Assembly: GCF_038896935.1 (NCBI RefSeq)
Contig: NZ_JBANDC010000007.1
Coordinates: 186,001 to 250,000, forward strand
DNA length: 64,000 bases
DNA from: Collimonas rhizosphaerae
GTDB lineage: Bacteria; Pseudomonadota; Gammaproteobacteria; Burkholderiales; Burkholderiaceae_D
Reading direction: 5' to 3'
Shown here piece by piece: positions 27,756 to 35,730 of the stretch. The number at the start of each line of letters is the position of its first letter. The stretch's first letter is position 1. The position numbers were made by a program, and so were the translations under genes. Under the pieces are notes generated by a model. It did no database searches, had not been told where the DNA came from, and saw only the letters and a program-made list of their open reading frames with translations.

Positions 27756-27955
27756 AGGGTTACGGCAAACTTGAATCGACGATGGCCACGCTATTGCAGC
27801 AAGGCAAGATTCTCTTGGCAAGCATTTTTGTCTCCTATGGATTGGTTTTTTATCCAAACCATTGCAGACATCGTGCCAGCCCGGGCAAAAAAAGCTAAGT
27901 ATCTGATTTACTGGAGATAATTCCAGAGAAAAGGCAGAGCGCCGGCGCCCGCCGT

Positions 27956-27998
27956 GCGGATATCCGCAATTGCAGCGCCATTTGTTGCGGATATCCGC
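27956..27998. promoter_or_regulatory. Tandem 12-bp palindromes upstream of slyX
   Basis: GCGGATATCCGC, a perfect palindrome, occurs at 27956-27967 and again at 27987-27998. Centres are 31 bp apart, close to three helical turns, so both sites face the same side of the DNA. They lie 60-100 bp upstream of the slyX ATG. This is the geometry of cooperative operator pairs. The regulator is unknown. Confidence 0.5.
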
Positions 27999-28057
27999 CC
28001 ATGCGGACCGCGCTCTTGGGCTACCATCTGCGCTGCAAAAATAAAGGAGCCTGCAAT

Positions 28058-28267
28058 ATGAACCACGAAGACCGCATGGTCGATATTGAAATCAAGCTAG
28101 CCCGCCAGGATGACATGCTGGACGAGCTGAACAAGCTGGTCTACCGGCAGCAGCTGAAAATAGACCAGCTGGAAGCGTTGTGTACAGCACTGGCGCGGCG
28201 GATCAAGGATGCCGCCGACAACAGCAATGCGGGCCAGGCCGCCAACGAACGCCCGCCGCATTACTGA
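28058..28267 (+). CDS. slyX: SlyX family protein
   Basis: This 69-aa protein is almost entirely coiled coil (residues 3-52, VDIEIKLARQDDMLDELNKL followed by heptads) and ends in the hallmark PPHY of SlyX. ATG 28058 has AAAGGAG upstream; an in-frame ATG at 28001 lacks one and precedes the conserved part. SlyX function is unknown despite its historical link to E. coli slyD. It ends 13 bases before the convergent aminopeptidase gene. Confidence 0.88.
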   Translation: MNHEDRMVDIEIKLARQDDMLDELNKLVYRQQLKIDQLEALCTALARRIKDAADNSNAGQAANERPPHY

Positions 28268-28280
28268 TTGCTTGATGGCT

Positions 28281-30092
28281 TTAGAGCGCTTGGGTCCGGG
28301 TCTCCAGCCACTGCCTGGCGTCGCCCCGCACATGCGGCGACAGGCGTGCCCTCACCTCGGCGTGATAGGCATTGAGCCAGTCGATCTCGTCGCTGCGCAA
28401 CAGGCTGGCGTCGAGGCAGCGCGTATCGATCGGACACAGGGTGAGCGTCTCGAAGCGCAGGTATTCGCCGAATTCGCTGGCTGCCGCCGGCTGGTTCAGC
28501 ACCAGGTTCTCGATCCGCACGCCCCATTGGCCGGGCCGGTAGATGCCCGGCTCGATCGAGGTGATCATGCCCGGCTCCATCGCCGTGTGCGCATCGGGTG
28601 CAGCATTGCCGGAGATGACTTGCGGACCTTCATGCACATTCAGGAAGTAGCCGACGCCGTGGCCGGTGCCGTGGCCATAGTCGATGCCGGCGGCCCAGAT
28701 CGGCGCACGCGCAATCGCATCCAGCAAAGGCGATTTGATGGAGCGCGGAAACTGCGCTGACGACAGGGCAATCACACCTTTCAGCACCAGCGTGCAATCG
28801 CGCTTTTGCGCTGCCGACGGCTGGCCGACCGGCACCATGCGCGTGATATCGGTGGTGCCGCCCACATACTGGCCGCCCGAGTCGATCAGCAGCAAACCGT
28901 CGCCGCCGATGGTGGCGTGCGATTCGGCGCTGGCCTTGTAGTGCGGCATGGCGCCGTTGGCGTTGAAGCCGGCGATGGTAGCGAAGCTGGGGCTGACAAA
29001 ACCCGGCCGGCGCGCCCGTGCAGCGGTGATATGGGTATCGACCATCAGTTCGGTGACGGTTTCCTTGCCCAATGCCTGCTCCAGCCAGGCAAAGAACTCG
29101 CACAGCGCTGCGCCGTCCTGCTCCATGGCGGCGCGCACATGCGCTACCTCGCCGGCGCTTTTGCGCGACTTGGCAAAGGTGGTCGGGTTGACTGCCTCTG
29201 CCACCTTGACCGCGGCCGGCACCGCTTGCCGCAATCCGAGCGTGACGCGGCGCGGATCAAGCAGCAGCGTGGCGGCGGCCGGCAAGGCCGCCAACGATGC
29301 AGCCGCTTCGGCGTATGGCGCCAGCGCGACGCCATCCTGGCTGAGCAGGTCGCGCAGGGCCGGCGGGACTTTGCCGTCGGCGACGAACAGCGTGGCTTGT
29401 CCGGGTCCGACCAATGTGTGGGCCAGGAATACCGGATTGTAATTGACGTCGGCGCCGCGCAAATTGAACAGGTAGGCGATGTCGTCCAGGGTCGAGATGA
29501 AGTGCCATTGCGCACCGTGCTGCTGCATGGCCTGGCGCAGCTGCTCCAGCTTGGCCGCGCGCGACAACGGCGCATGCGACGCCTGGTGCTGGTACACCTC
29601 GGCCATCGGCAAGCCGGGCCGCTCGCTCCAGATCTCGCCCAAGACATCGAGGTCGGTACGCAGGTTGCTGCCGCCTTTGGCCAGCGCCTGTTCCAGCGCA
29701 CGCGCGGTAGCCAGTCCCAGCACCGCGCCGTCGACTGCCAGCGTTTTGCCGGCTGGCAGATTGGCCGCCAGCCAGTCGAGATGCAGCAAGCTGTTGCCCG
29801 TCGGCGTTTTCATCAGCACGATCTCGGTGCCCGCCAGCTCCGCTTCCGCCTGCGACCAGTAGCGGCTGTCGGCCCACAAGCCGGCGAAATCGGCGGTAAT
29901 GATCAAATTGGCGACCGAACCGGTGAAGCCTGACAGCCATTCCCTGCCCTTCCAGCGTCCCGGCAGGTACTCGGACAAATGCGGATCGGCCGACGGAATC
30001 AGGCAGGCGTCGACATTGTTGCGCTGCATGGCGGCGCGCAGCTGCTGGATGCGCGGCGCGGAAGTATTCTGGGAAAAGGTTCGGGAGTTCAT
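28281..30092 (-). CDS. Xaa-Pro aminopeptidase (M24B, long form)
   Basis: This 603-aa protein is a three-domain aminopeptidase P: two creatinase-N-like domains (about 1-300), a pita-bread catalytic domain (about 310-530) and an M24 C-terminal extension. Dinuclear metal ligands are visible in LLIDSGGQYVGGTTDITR (two Asp), in GHGTGHGVGYFLNVHE (His) and in ITSIEPGIYRP and IRIENLVL-type segments (two Glu). It removes N-terminal residues that precede proline. ATG 30092 matches the family start; a GTG at 30134 is possible. It is transcribed divergently from the EF-G paralogue. Confidence 0.87.
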   Translation of the reverse strand: MNSRTFSQNTSAPRIQQLRAAMQRNNVDACLIPSADPHLSEYLPGRWKGREWLSGFTGSVANLIITADFAGLWADSRYWSQAEAELAGTEIVLMKTPTGNSLLHLDWLAANLPAGKTLAVDGAVLGLATARALEQALAKGGSNLRTDLDVLGEIWSERPGLPMAEVYQHQASHAPLSRAAKLEQLRQAMQQHGAQWHFISTLDDIAYLFNLRGADVNYNPVFLAHTLVGPGQATLFVADGKVPPALRDLLSQDGVALAPYAEAAASLAALPAAATLLLDPRRVTLGLRQAVPAAVKVAEAVNPTTFAKSRKSAGEVAHVRAAMEQDGAALCEFFAWLEQALGKETVTELMVDTHITAARARRPGFVSPSFATIAGFNANGAMPHYKASAESHATIGGDGLLLIDSGGQYVGGTTDITRMVPVGQPSAAQKRDCTLVLKGVIALSSAQFPRSIKSPLLDAIARAPIWAAGIDYGHGTGHGVGYFLNVHEGPQVISGNAAPDAHTAMEPGMITSIEPGIYRPGQWGVRIENLVLNQPAAASEFGEYLRFETLTLCPIDTRCLDASLLRSDEIDWLNAYHAEVRARLSPHVRGDARQWLETRTQAL

Positions 30093-30312
30093 GGGAGGCT
30101 GGCTGGAATGATCTATTTGGGTGGATGGAATCACTTACCGTTAAGCCGCCAAGCATACCATTGCGAGGGGAAAAACGGGGTCTTCCGACCAGGTCTTGCA
30201 GCGAACTCTTGCACCCGTCCGCAACTGACAATCGAAAAAACGAGTAAGCTCACACGTCACGGTATCTGCAAAAGAATTCTGATCATCATAATTTCTCCCA
30301 GAGGAAATCGTC

Positions 30313-32433
30313 ATGACTCGTAAAACCCCCATTGAGCTCTATCGCAACATAGGCATCAGCGCGCATATCGACGCCGGCAAGACCACCACTACCGAGCGCA
30401 TCCTGTTCTATTCCGGCGTCAGCCACAAGATCGGCGAAGTGCACGACGGCACCGCCACCATGGACTGGATGGAACAGGAGCAGGAACGCGGCATCACGAT
30501 CACCTCCGCCGCCACCACCTGCTTCTGGCAAGGCATGGCCGGCAATTACCCCATGCACCGGATCAACATCATCGATACCCCGGGCCATGTCGACTTCACG
30601 ATTGAAGTGGAGCGCTCGATGCGGGTGCTGGACGGCGCCTGCATGGTCTACGACGCCGTCGGCGGCGTCCAGCCGCAGTCCGAAACCGTCTGGCGCCAGG
30701 CCAACAAGTACACCGTGCCGCGCCTGGCGTTCGTCAACAAGATGGACCGGGTCGGCGCCGACTTCTTCCGCGTCCACCAGCAGATCCGCGACCGCCTCAA
30801 GGGCAATCCGGTGCTGGTGCAGATTCCGGTCGGCGCGGAAGACAATTTCCACGGGGTGGTCGACCTGGTCAAGATGAAGGCCATCATGTGGGACGACGCC
30901 ACCCAGGGCGTCAAGTTCGAGTACATCGAGATTCCAGCCGAGCTGCAAGCCAGCGCCCAGGAGTGGCGCGGCCGCATGATTGAAGCGGCGGCCGACGCCA
31001 GCGACGCCATGATGAAAAAATACCTGGACGGCGCCGACATCAGCGAAGAGGAAATCAAGGCCGCCCTGCGCCAGCGCACCATCGCCGGCGAGATCGTGCC
31101 GATGCTGTGCGGCAGCGCCTTCAAGAACCGCGGCGTGCAAGCGTTGCTGGACGCCGTTATCGATTACCTGCCGGCGCCGACCGACATCCCGCCGGTGCAA
31201 GGCCACGACCAGGACGACCTGGTGGTAGAACGGCGCGCCGCCGACGACGAGAAATTCTCGGCCCTCACCTTCAAGATCATGACCGATCCGTTTGTCGGCC
31301 ACCTGAGCTATTTCCGGGTCTATTCGGGCGTGCTGGTGTCGGGCGACGTGGTGTTCAACCCGAACAAAGGCAAGAAGGAAAGGATCGGCCGCGTGCTGCA
31401 AATGCACGCCAACCACCGCACCGAGATCAGCGAAGTGTACGCAGGCGACATCGCCGCCGCGGTCGGCCTCAAGGAAGCCAGCACCGGCGATACCCTGTGC
31501 GATCCGGGCAGCATCATCACCCTGGAAAAAATGGTGTTCCCGGACACCGTGATCTCGCAGGCGGTGGAGCCCAAGACCAAGGCCGACCAGGAAAAGATGG
31601 GAGTAGCGCTCAGCCGCCTGGCCGAAGAAGATCCGTCATTCCGCGTCAAGACCGACGAGGAATCGGGCCAGACCATCATTTCCGGCATGGGCGAGCTGCA
31701 CCTGGAAGTGCTGGTGGAGCGCATGCGGCGCGAATTCGGCGTCGAGGCGACGGTCGGCAAACCGCAAGTGGCTTTCCGCGAGACCATCCGCAAGGTGTGC
31801 GAATCGAGTGAAGGCAAGTTCATCAAGCAGTCCGGCGGACGCGGCCAGTACGGCCACGTGGTGCTGAAAATCGAACCGCAGGCGCCGGGCAAGGGTTTTG
31901 AATTCGTCGACGCCATCAAGGGCGGCACGGTGCCGCGCGAATACATTCCGGCGGTGGAAAAAGGCGTGCGCGAAACCCTGGCTACCGGGGTGCTGGCCGG
32001 TTATCCAGTGGTCGACGTCAAGGTCACGCTGTTCTTCGGCTCCTCGCACGATGTCGATTCCAATGAAAACGCCTATCGCATGGCGGCTTCGATGGCGTTC
32101 AAGGATGGCTGCCGCAAAGCCAGCCCGGCCTTGCTGGAGCCGATGATGGCAGTGGAAGTCGAGATGCCCGAGGAAAAAATGGGCGACGTGATCGGCGACC
32201 TGTCGTCGCGGCGCGGCATGATCCAGAGCATGGACGACATCCCTGGCGGGGTCGGCAAGATCGTGCGGGCGGAAGTGCCGCTGGCGGAAATGTTCGGCTA
32301 CTCCACCACCCTGCGCTCACTGACCCAGGGACGCGCCACTTATACGATGGAATTCAAGCACTACGCGGAAGCGCCGGCCAACATCACCGATGCAGTGGTG
32401 AACGCCAAGCATGTGGGAACAGGCAAGCACTGA
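30313..32433 (+). CDS. fusA: Translation elongation factor G (paralogue outside the str operon)
   Basis: This 706-aa protein has all EF-G elements: G1 AHIDAGKTTTTERIL, switch II DTPGHVDFT, NKMD (G4), then domains II-V with the domain IV tip region GGRGQYGHVVLKIEP. It catalyses GTP-driven ribosomal translocation. AGAGGAAATCGTC precedes the ATG. Neither rpsL, rpsG nor tuf is adjacent, so this is most likely a second EF-G copy, as seen in several beta-proteobacteria, rather than the str-operon gene. A strong hairpin follows at 32443-32469. Confidence 0.9.
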   Translation: MTRKTPIELYRNIGISAHIDAGKTTTTERILFYSGVSHKIGEVHDGTATMDWMEQEQERGITITSAATTCFWQGMAGNYPMHRINIIDTPGHVDFTIEVERSMRVLDGACMVYDAVGGVQPQSETVWRQANKYTVPRLAFVNKMDRVGADFFRVHQQIRDRLKGNPVLVQIPVGAEDNFHGVVDLVKMKAIMWDDATQGVKFEYIEIPAELQASAQEWRGRMIEAAADASDAMMKKYLDGADISEEEIKAALRQRTIAGEIVPMLCGSAFKNRGVQALLDAVIDYLPAPTDIPPVQGHDQDDLVVERRAADDEKFSALTFKIMTDPFVGHLSYFRVYSGVLVSGDVVFNPNKGKKERIGRVLQMHANHRTEISEVYAGDIAAAVGLKEASTGDTLCDPGSIITLEKMVFPDTVISQAVEPKTKADQEKMGVALSRLAEEDPSFRVKTDEESGQTIISGMGELHLEVLVERMRREFGVEATVGKPQVAFRETIRKVCESSEGKFIKQSGGRGQYGHVVLKIEPQAPGKGFEFVDAIKGGTVPREYIPAVEKGVRETLATGVLAGYPVVDVKVTLFFGSSHDVDSNENAYRMAASMAFKDGCRKASPALLEPMMAVEVEMPEEKMGDVIGDLSSRRGMIQSMDDIPGGVGKIVRAEVPLAEMFGYSTTLRSLTQGRATYTMEFKHYAEAPANITDAVVNAKHVGTGKH

Positions 32434-32442
32434 AACCCGGCG

Positions 32443-32469
32443 TGGCCGGAACTGCGGCAGTTCCGGCCA
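32443..32469. terminator. Bidirectional hairpin between fusA and ribA
   Basis: A perfect 12-bp stem (TGGCCGGAACTG / CAGTTCCGGCCA) with loop CGG lies 10 bases after the fusA stop and 34 bases after the convergent ribA stop. It lacks a clear T-run, so termination efficiency is uncertain. Confidence 0.55.
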
Positions 32470-32502
32470 TGCCATCGTTGGCAACGTTTGCTTGCAGCGC
32501 GA

Positions 32503-33177
32503 CTACAGCTCGTTTTCGTCCAGGTCGTGCTCCAGGCCGTCAATCGGCAGCAGGTGGCCCAGTTTCGCCGCCTTGGTGTCAAGGTAACGGGTATTGAACG
32601 GATTGCGGTTGAGGATCAGCGGAATCCGCTCGACCACGGTAATGCCGATTTTCTGCAACGCCGCCACCTTGCGCGGATTGTTGGTCATCAGCCGCAAGGC
32701 CGTGATATCCAGGTGCTCCAGCATGGTTTCGCATAAGCTGTAATCGCGCAGGTCGGCGGCAAACCCCAGCTGCTGGTTGGCTTCCACCGTGTCCGCGCCG
32801 CCGTCCTGGATATGGTAGGCGCGCAGCTTGTTGATCAGGCCGATGCCGCGCCCTTCCTGGCGCAAATACAAGATGGCGCCGCGCCCTTCGGCGGCAATCT
32901 TTTGCAGCGCCCCTTCCAGCTGCGCGCCGCAATCGCAGCGCTGGCTGAACAAGGCGTCGCCGGTGAGGCATTCGGAATGGACGCGCGCCAGGACCGGCGC
33001 GCCGTCGTTGACTTCGCCCAGGGTCAGGGCCAGGTGTTCTTTGCCGGTGGAGTGTTCGATAAAGGCATGCAGCTGGAAGGTTGCCCAAGGCGTGGGCAGC
33101 GCGCAAGAGGTCACATACTCCAGTTTTTGGTCGGTTACGGCGGCGGCCAGGCTGCTTTTGTTATTAGTGGTGCTCAT
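32503..33177 (-). CDS. ribA: GTP cyclohydrolase II
   Basis: This 224-aa enzyme converts GTP to 2,5-diamino-6-ribosylamino-pyrimidinone phosphate in the first step of riboflavin synthesis. Zinc ligands C70, C81 and C83 are in HSECLTGDALFSQRCDCG. The catalytic region YLRQEGRGIGLINKLRAYHIQD and LMTNNPRK are conserved. It is a stand-alone ribA without a fused RibB domain. No FMN riboswitch was recognisable upstream. Confidence 0.92.
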   Translation of the reverse strand: MSTTNNKSSLAAAVTDQKLEYVTSCALPTPWATFQLHAFIEHSTGKEHLALTLGEVNDGAPVLARVHSECLTGDALFSQRCDCGAQLEGALQKIAAEGRGAILYLRQEGRGIGLINKLRAYHIQDGGADTVEANQQLGFAADLRDYSLCETMLEHLDITALRLMTNNPRKVAALQKIGITVVERIPLILNRNPFNTRYLDTKAAKLGHLLPIDGLEHDLDENEL

Positions 33178-33410
33178 CAGATGGATTCATGGTGAATAAA
33201 AGGCATGGCATTGCATAAATGGCATGCCGATAACATGCGTTTCGGTTTTAACGTTACATAACATATCAATTACTAGCCATCCATTTTACGAGCATTCGAA
33301 AAAACACGTATGACGCTCCTGCAACTGTATCTTGCCAGCGGCGAAGTTAATAAGATAACAATGGAATGTTGGCGTGGGACCGTAAAGCAGCCGAAGCGAC
33401 AGTTGACGGC

Positions 33411-34748
33411 TTAACCGTCAGGCCATGCGATTTTGTCAAATAGCCGTTGCAACCGCTTGCCGCGCTGCGGGTTGACCATCTCCACATAGGCGATCCTGCC
33501 GGCCAGGAATTGGCGATGGTTGTCCCGGCCGTCCCGGTTTTGCGATGCCGGCCCGTGGCGGATGCAGTTTGTCAGCGCGGCCTTCAGGTTGTCGAATTCC
33601 TGGCGCGGGATATTGGGGTGGCGGTTGACCACGATGCCTGTTAGCTGCTGCCTGACGCCGCTGCGCATCATCCGGGTTTTCCTGGTGTTTATCGAAAATC
33701 CCTCTTCCAATGCGATCGCCGCCACTTGCACATGGAAACGGTCCATCGCCCGTTCCAGTTCGCCGTCGCCGGAAAACGCCAGGTCGTCGGCGTAGCGGCT
33801 GTAACCGGCGTTGAGCGAGGCAGCCAGGGCCTGCAGCCGCAGATCCAGCCGGTAAGCGCACAAATTGGCAAGCGCCGGCGAGCACGGCGAACCTTGCGGC
33901 AGATGGCGCTGGCGGAAAACCTGCCGTTCCTGCCAGGACAATGCGCCGGCGCTCGCCGGATCTTGATGATTCAGCACGCTGCCCGGCGTCCGGTGCGTGC
34001 AAAGGCGGGACAGGACGCCGGCTACCCTGGACGGATAACCCAGCCCGGTAAATAGCGCATGGATCCGCGCTGCCGGGATGCTGGTGAAAAAATTCTTCAA
34101 GTCCATGCGTATCACTATCCGCTTGCCGGCATGGCGCGCCGCATGCGTCACGCAGGAGTGGCCGCGCCGGAAACCATGCGCCGCCGGGTGCAGCGGCACC
34201 AGGTCGAGCAGGCCGCGCAGTATCTGGCCTTGCATGGTCCGCAGGCGCGGCTTGGGAATTTCGAGCAGGCGCAGCCCGCCGCTCCGCTTTTCTATCCAGC
34301 GATGGTGGTAATGCTGCAGGGCAGCGGCCTGTGGCGGACTGTTGCGCCATTTGTCGGCGAACCAGTCCAGCTCGGACGGCCCTGCTTTGAGCCACTGCGC
34401 CAGGTCGGCAGTGGTGGCTAGCGCTGGCAGCGGCAGCATCGATGCCCATGCCGGCTTGCCGGCCGGCAGAGGCAGGTCCAGGCAAAAATGCCTGATCTGC
34501 GGCGGCTCGCCATCCAGCCATGCAGCGGCAAAGCCTTCGTGCGCCAGGATCAGCGCGGCCAGTTCGGTGCGGCCATGGCGATGCAGCTGGTCGCCGAGCT
34601 GTTTGTATACTGCCCGGCACAATGAAGGTATCCAGCGCCATTTCTTCCCAAGCGCCCGTCTTGCGCCTAGCTGCATGGCCTCAACGCTCGCTTCGCGTGC
34701 GAGGAAGGTGTCGGCAAGAGCCAAGGCGACGTAGGTTTGTGGAGTCAT
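33411..34748 (-). CDS. Retron reverse transcriptase (long form)
   Basis: This 445-aa protein has the retron RT signatures: palm Asp D216 in IVIRMDLKNFF, LPQGSPCSPALANL (283-296), catalytic YADD (319-322), a NAxxH-like HAARH (202-206) preceded by AHGFRRGHS, and LTG (369-371) in place of VTG. About 150 residues precede the RT core, as in the long retron RTs first described from myxobacteria. ATG 34748 lies 17 nt after the predicted a2 repeat of the msr-msd RNA. An open extension to 34901 runs through that RNA and is not credible as protein. Together with the RNA it should make msDNA, probably for phage defence. No maturase domain or group II intron is seen. Confidence 0.88.
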   Translation of the reverse strand: MTPQTYVALALADTFLAREASVEAMQLGARRALGKKWRWIPSLCRAVYKQLGDQLHRHGRTELAALILAHEGFAAAWLDGEPPQIRHFCLDLPLPAGKPAWASMLPLPALATTADLAQWLKAGPSELDWFADKWRNSPPQAAALQHYHHRWIEKRSGGLRLLEIPKPRLRTMQGQILRGLLDLVPLHPAAHGFRRGHSCVTHAARHAGKRIVIRMDLKNFFTSIPAARIHALFTGLGYPSRVAGVLSRLCTHRTPGSVLNHQDPASAGALSWQERQVFRQRHLPQGSPCSPALANLCAYRLDLRLQALAASLNAGYSRYADDLAFSGDGELERAMDRFHVQVAAIALEEGFSINTRKTRMMRSGVRQQLTGIVVNRHPNIPRQEFDNLKAALTNCIRHGPASQNRDGRDNHRQFLAGRIAYVEMVNPQRGKRLQRLFDKIAWPDG

Positions 34749-34765
34749 CCGGTCAAGGTAAGCGA

Positions 34766-34936
34766 GGCGGCGGAGAGCCTTCAACCAAGTCCCGTCATGC
34801 GTGAGCCGAGCCTGCACCGTGGTGCAGGGCCGCTCATGCGTTGCATTGCCCAGCCAAAAATATCCCGCGGGGTAACCCCGCGGAGGCGTTCCATTACACA
34901 AGGTAACAGTGCGCCGGCTTGAAGGGTCCGCCGCCC
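34766..34936 (-). ncRNA. Predicted retron msr-msd non-coding RNA
   Basis: Read on the minus strand, this 171-nt segment has retron architecture. Repeat a1 (34935-34919) pairs with a2 (34784-34766) over 9 + 7 bp (GGCGGCGGA and CCTTCAA) with a 1/3-nt internal loop. AAGC follows a1 and G34918 is the likely branching guanosine. Two msr hairpins come next: CTGTTAC-CTTGT-GTAATGG (34909-34891) and CCGCGGGG-TTA-CCCCGCGG (34883-34865). Then a long msd hairpin (34839-34799) is built on CCTGCACC/GGTGCAGG and TGAGC/GCTCA. The RT gene starts 17 nt downstream. Boundaries are inferred, not measured. Confidence 0.8.
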
Positions 34937-34940
34937 GGCC

Positions 34941-34969
34941 ACACTATGTGAATATGGCAGGAGTGTCAA
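34941..34969 (-). promoter_or_regulatory. Predicted retron promoter
   Basis: A perfect -35 TTGACA (34969-34964) is followed after 17 nt by a weak -10, TAGTGT (34946-34941). Transcription would begin at about 34936, right at the start of a1. Confidence 0.5.
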
Positions 34970-34995
34970 CCGGCATGCGGGCGGCGCCGCGGCCG

Positions 34996-35019
34996 GCATG
35001 CTTGCCTAGGCAAGCATGC
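34996..35019. repeat. 24-bp perfect palindrome between retron and pqi operon
   Basis: GCATGCTTGCCT (34996-35007) is followed directly by its exact reverse complement (35008-35019). It lies 27 bp upstream of the retron -35 and 72 bp upstream of the divergent pqiA start. It could be an operator or a cruciform-forming site; no T-run is adjacent, so a terminator is less likely. Confidence 0.75.
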
Positions 35020-35091
35020 GATTTCAACTATCTGTCGGTGGCGGCGCATATTATTGTTAGAATCTTACCTGTTGAATTTTTTTAATACTTC

Positions 35092-35730
35092 ATGCGCGAA
35101 GTCCCCGACCTGATTGCCTGCGAAGGATGCGATGCCCTGTATCGCAAGGTGCAGCTGCGCCGCGGAGAGATTGCCCACTGCCCGCGCTGCGGCACCGAAC
35201 TGGAGCGTGACGCCGGCCGCCAGCGCGAGCGCATCCTGCCGCTGACGGTGGCCAGCCTGATCATGTTCGTGATCGCCAACAGCTTTCCCATCGTCGAGAT
35301 CGAGCTGCAAGGCTTGAGCAGCCGCACCACCCTGTTCGGCGCCGTGCTGTCGCTGACCACCGAAGGCATGTCGCTGGTGGCTCTGCTGGTGCTGGCCACC
35401 ACCATCCTGTTTCCGCTGCTGCAGCTGCTGTTCCTGTTTTACCTGCTGGTGTCGCTGCGTAGTCAGCGTAACCCGCAGCGCCGCCCGCCCGGTTTCAGCT
35501 GGCTGGTAAGGGCCATGCAAAGTTTGCGGCCGTGGGGCATGGTGGAAGTGTTCTTGCTCGGCGTGCTGGTGGCGGTAGTGAAATTATCGAACATGGCGAC
35601 CGTGATCCCGGGCGTGGCCCTGTGGGCGTTCGGCGTGCTGACAGTGCTGCTGACCGCGGTGGTGTCTTTCAACCCCCGGCATTTCTGGCAGATGGCCTAT
35701 GCCGAACGCAGCCAGGAAGAGATTGCATGA
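35092..35730 (+). CDS. pqiA: Paraquat-inducible protein A, N-terminal half (PqiA/LetA)
   Basis: This 212-aa membrane protein is the first half of a split PqiA. It opens with a zinc-ribbon-like CxxC...CxxC pair (CEGCDALY and CPRCGTEL), then has four membrane segments with MFVIANSFPIVEIELQG, a PqiA signature. In E. coli PqiA is a single protein with two such halves. The start has no clear Shine-Dalgarno. The next gene overlaps by 4 bp (ATGA). Confidence 0.85.
   Translation: MREVPDLIACEGCDALYRKVQLRRGEIAHCPRCGTELERDAGRQRERILPLTVASLIMFVIANSFPIVEIELQGLSSRTTLFGAVLSLTTEGMSLVALLVLATTILFPLLQLLFLFYLLVSLRSQRNPQRRPPGFSWLVRAMQSLRPWGMVEVFLLGVLVAVVKLSNMATVIPGVALWAFGVLTVLLTAVVSFNPRHFWQMAYAERSQEEIA

Larger units (their letters stand above)
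27474..28057. other. Intergenic region with palindromes and a MITE-like element
   Basis: No gene is seen in these 584 bases between kgtP (minus) and slyX (plus). The region contains a 12-bp palindrome at 27531-27542, an inverted-repeat element at 27592-27755 and two copies of a 12-bp palindrome at 27956-27998. I found no sigma-54 -24/-12 pair with correct spacing before kgtP. Confidence 0.6.

Noticed and set aside
33178..33410. FMN riboswitch upstream of ribA
   Set aside because: No conserved RFN-element blocks could be recognised; the region looks like an ordinary promoter.
34749..34901. N-terminal extension of the RT to 34901
   Set aside because: It would run through the predicted msr-msd RNA, has no ribosome binding site and shows no RT homology.
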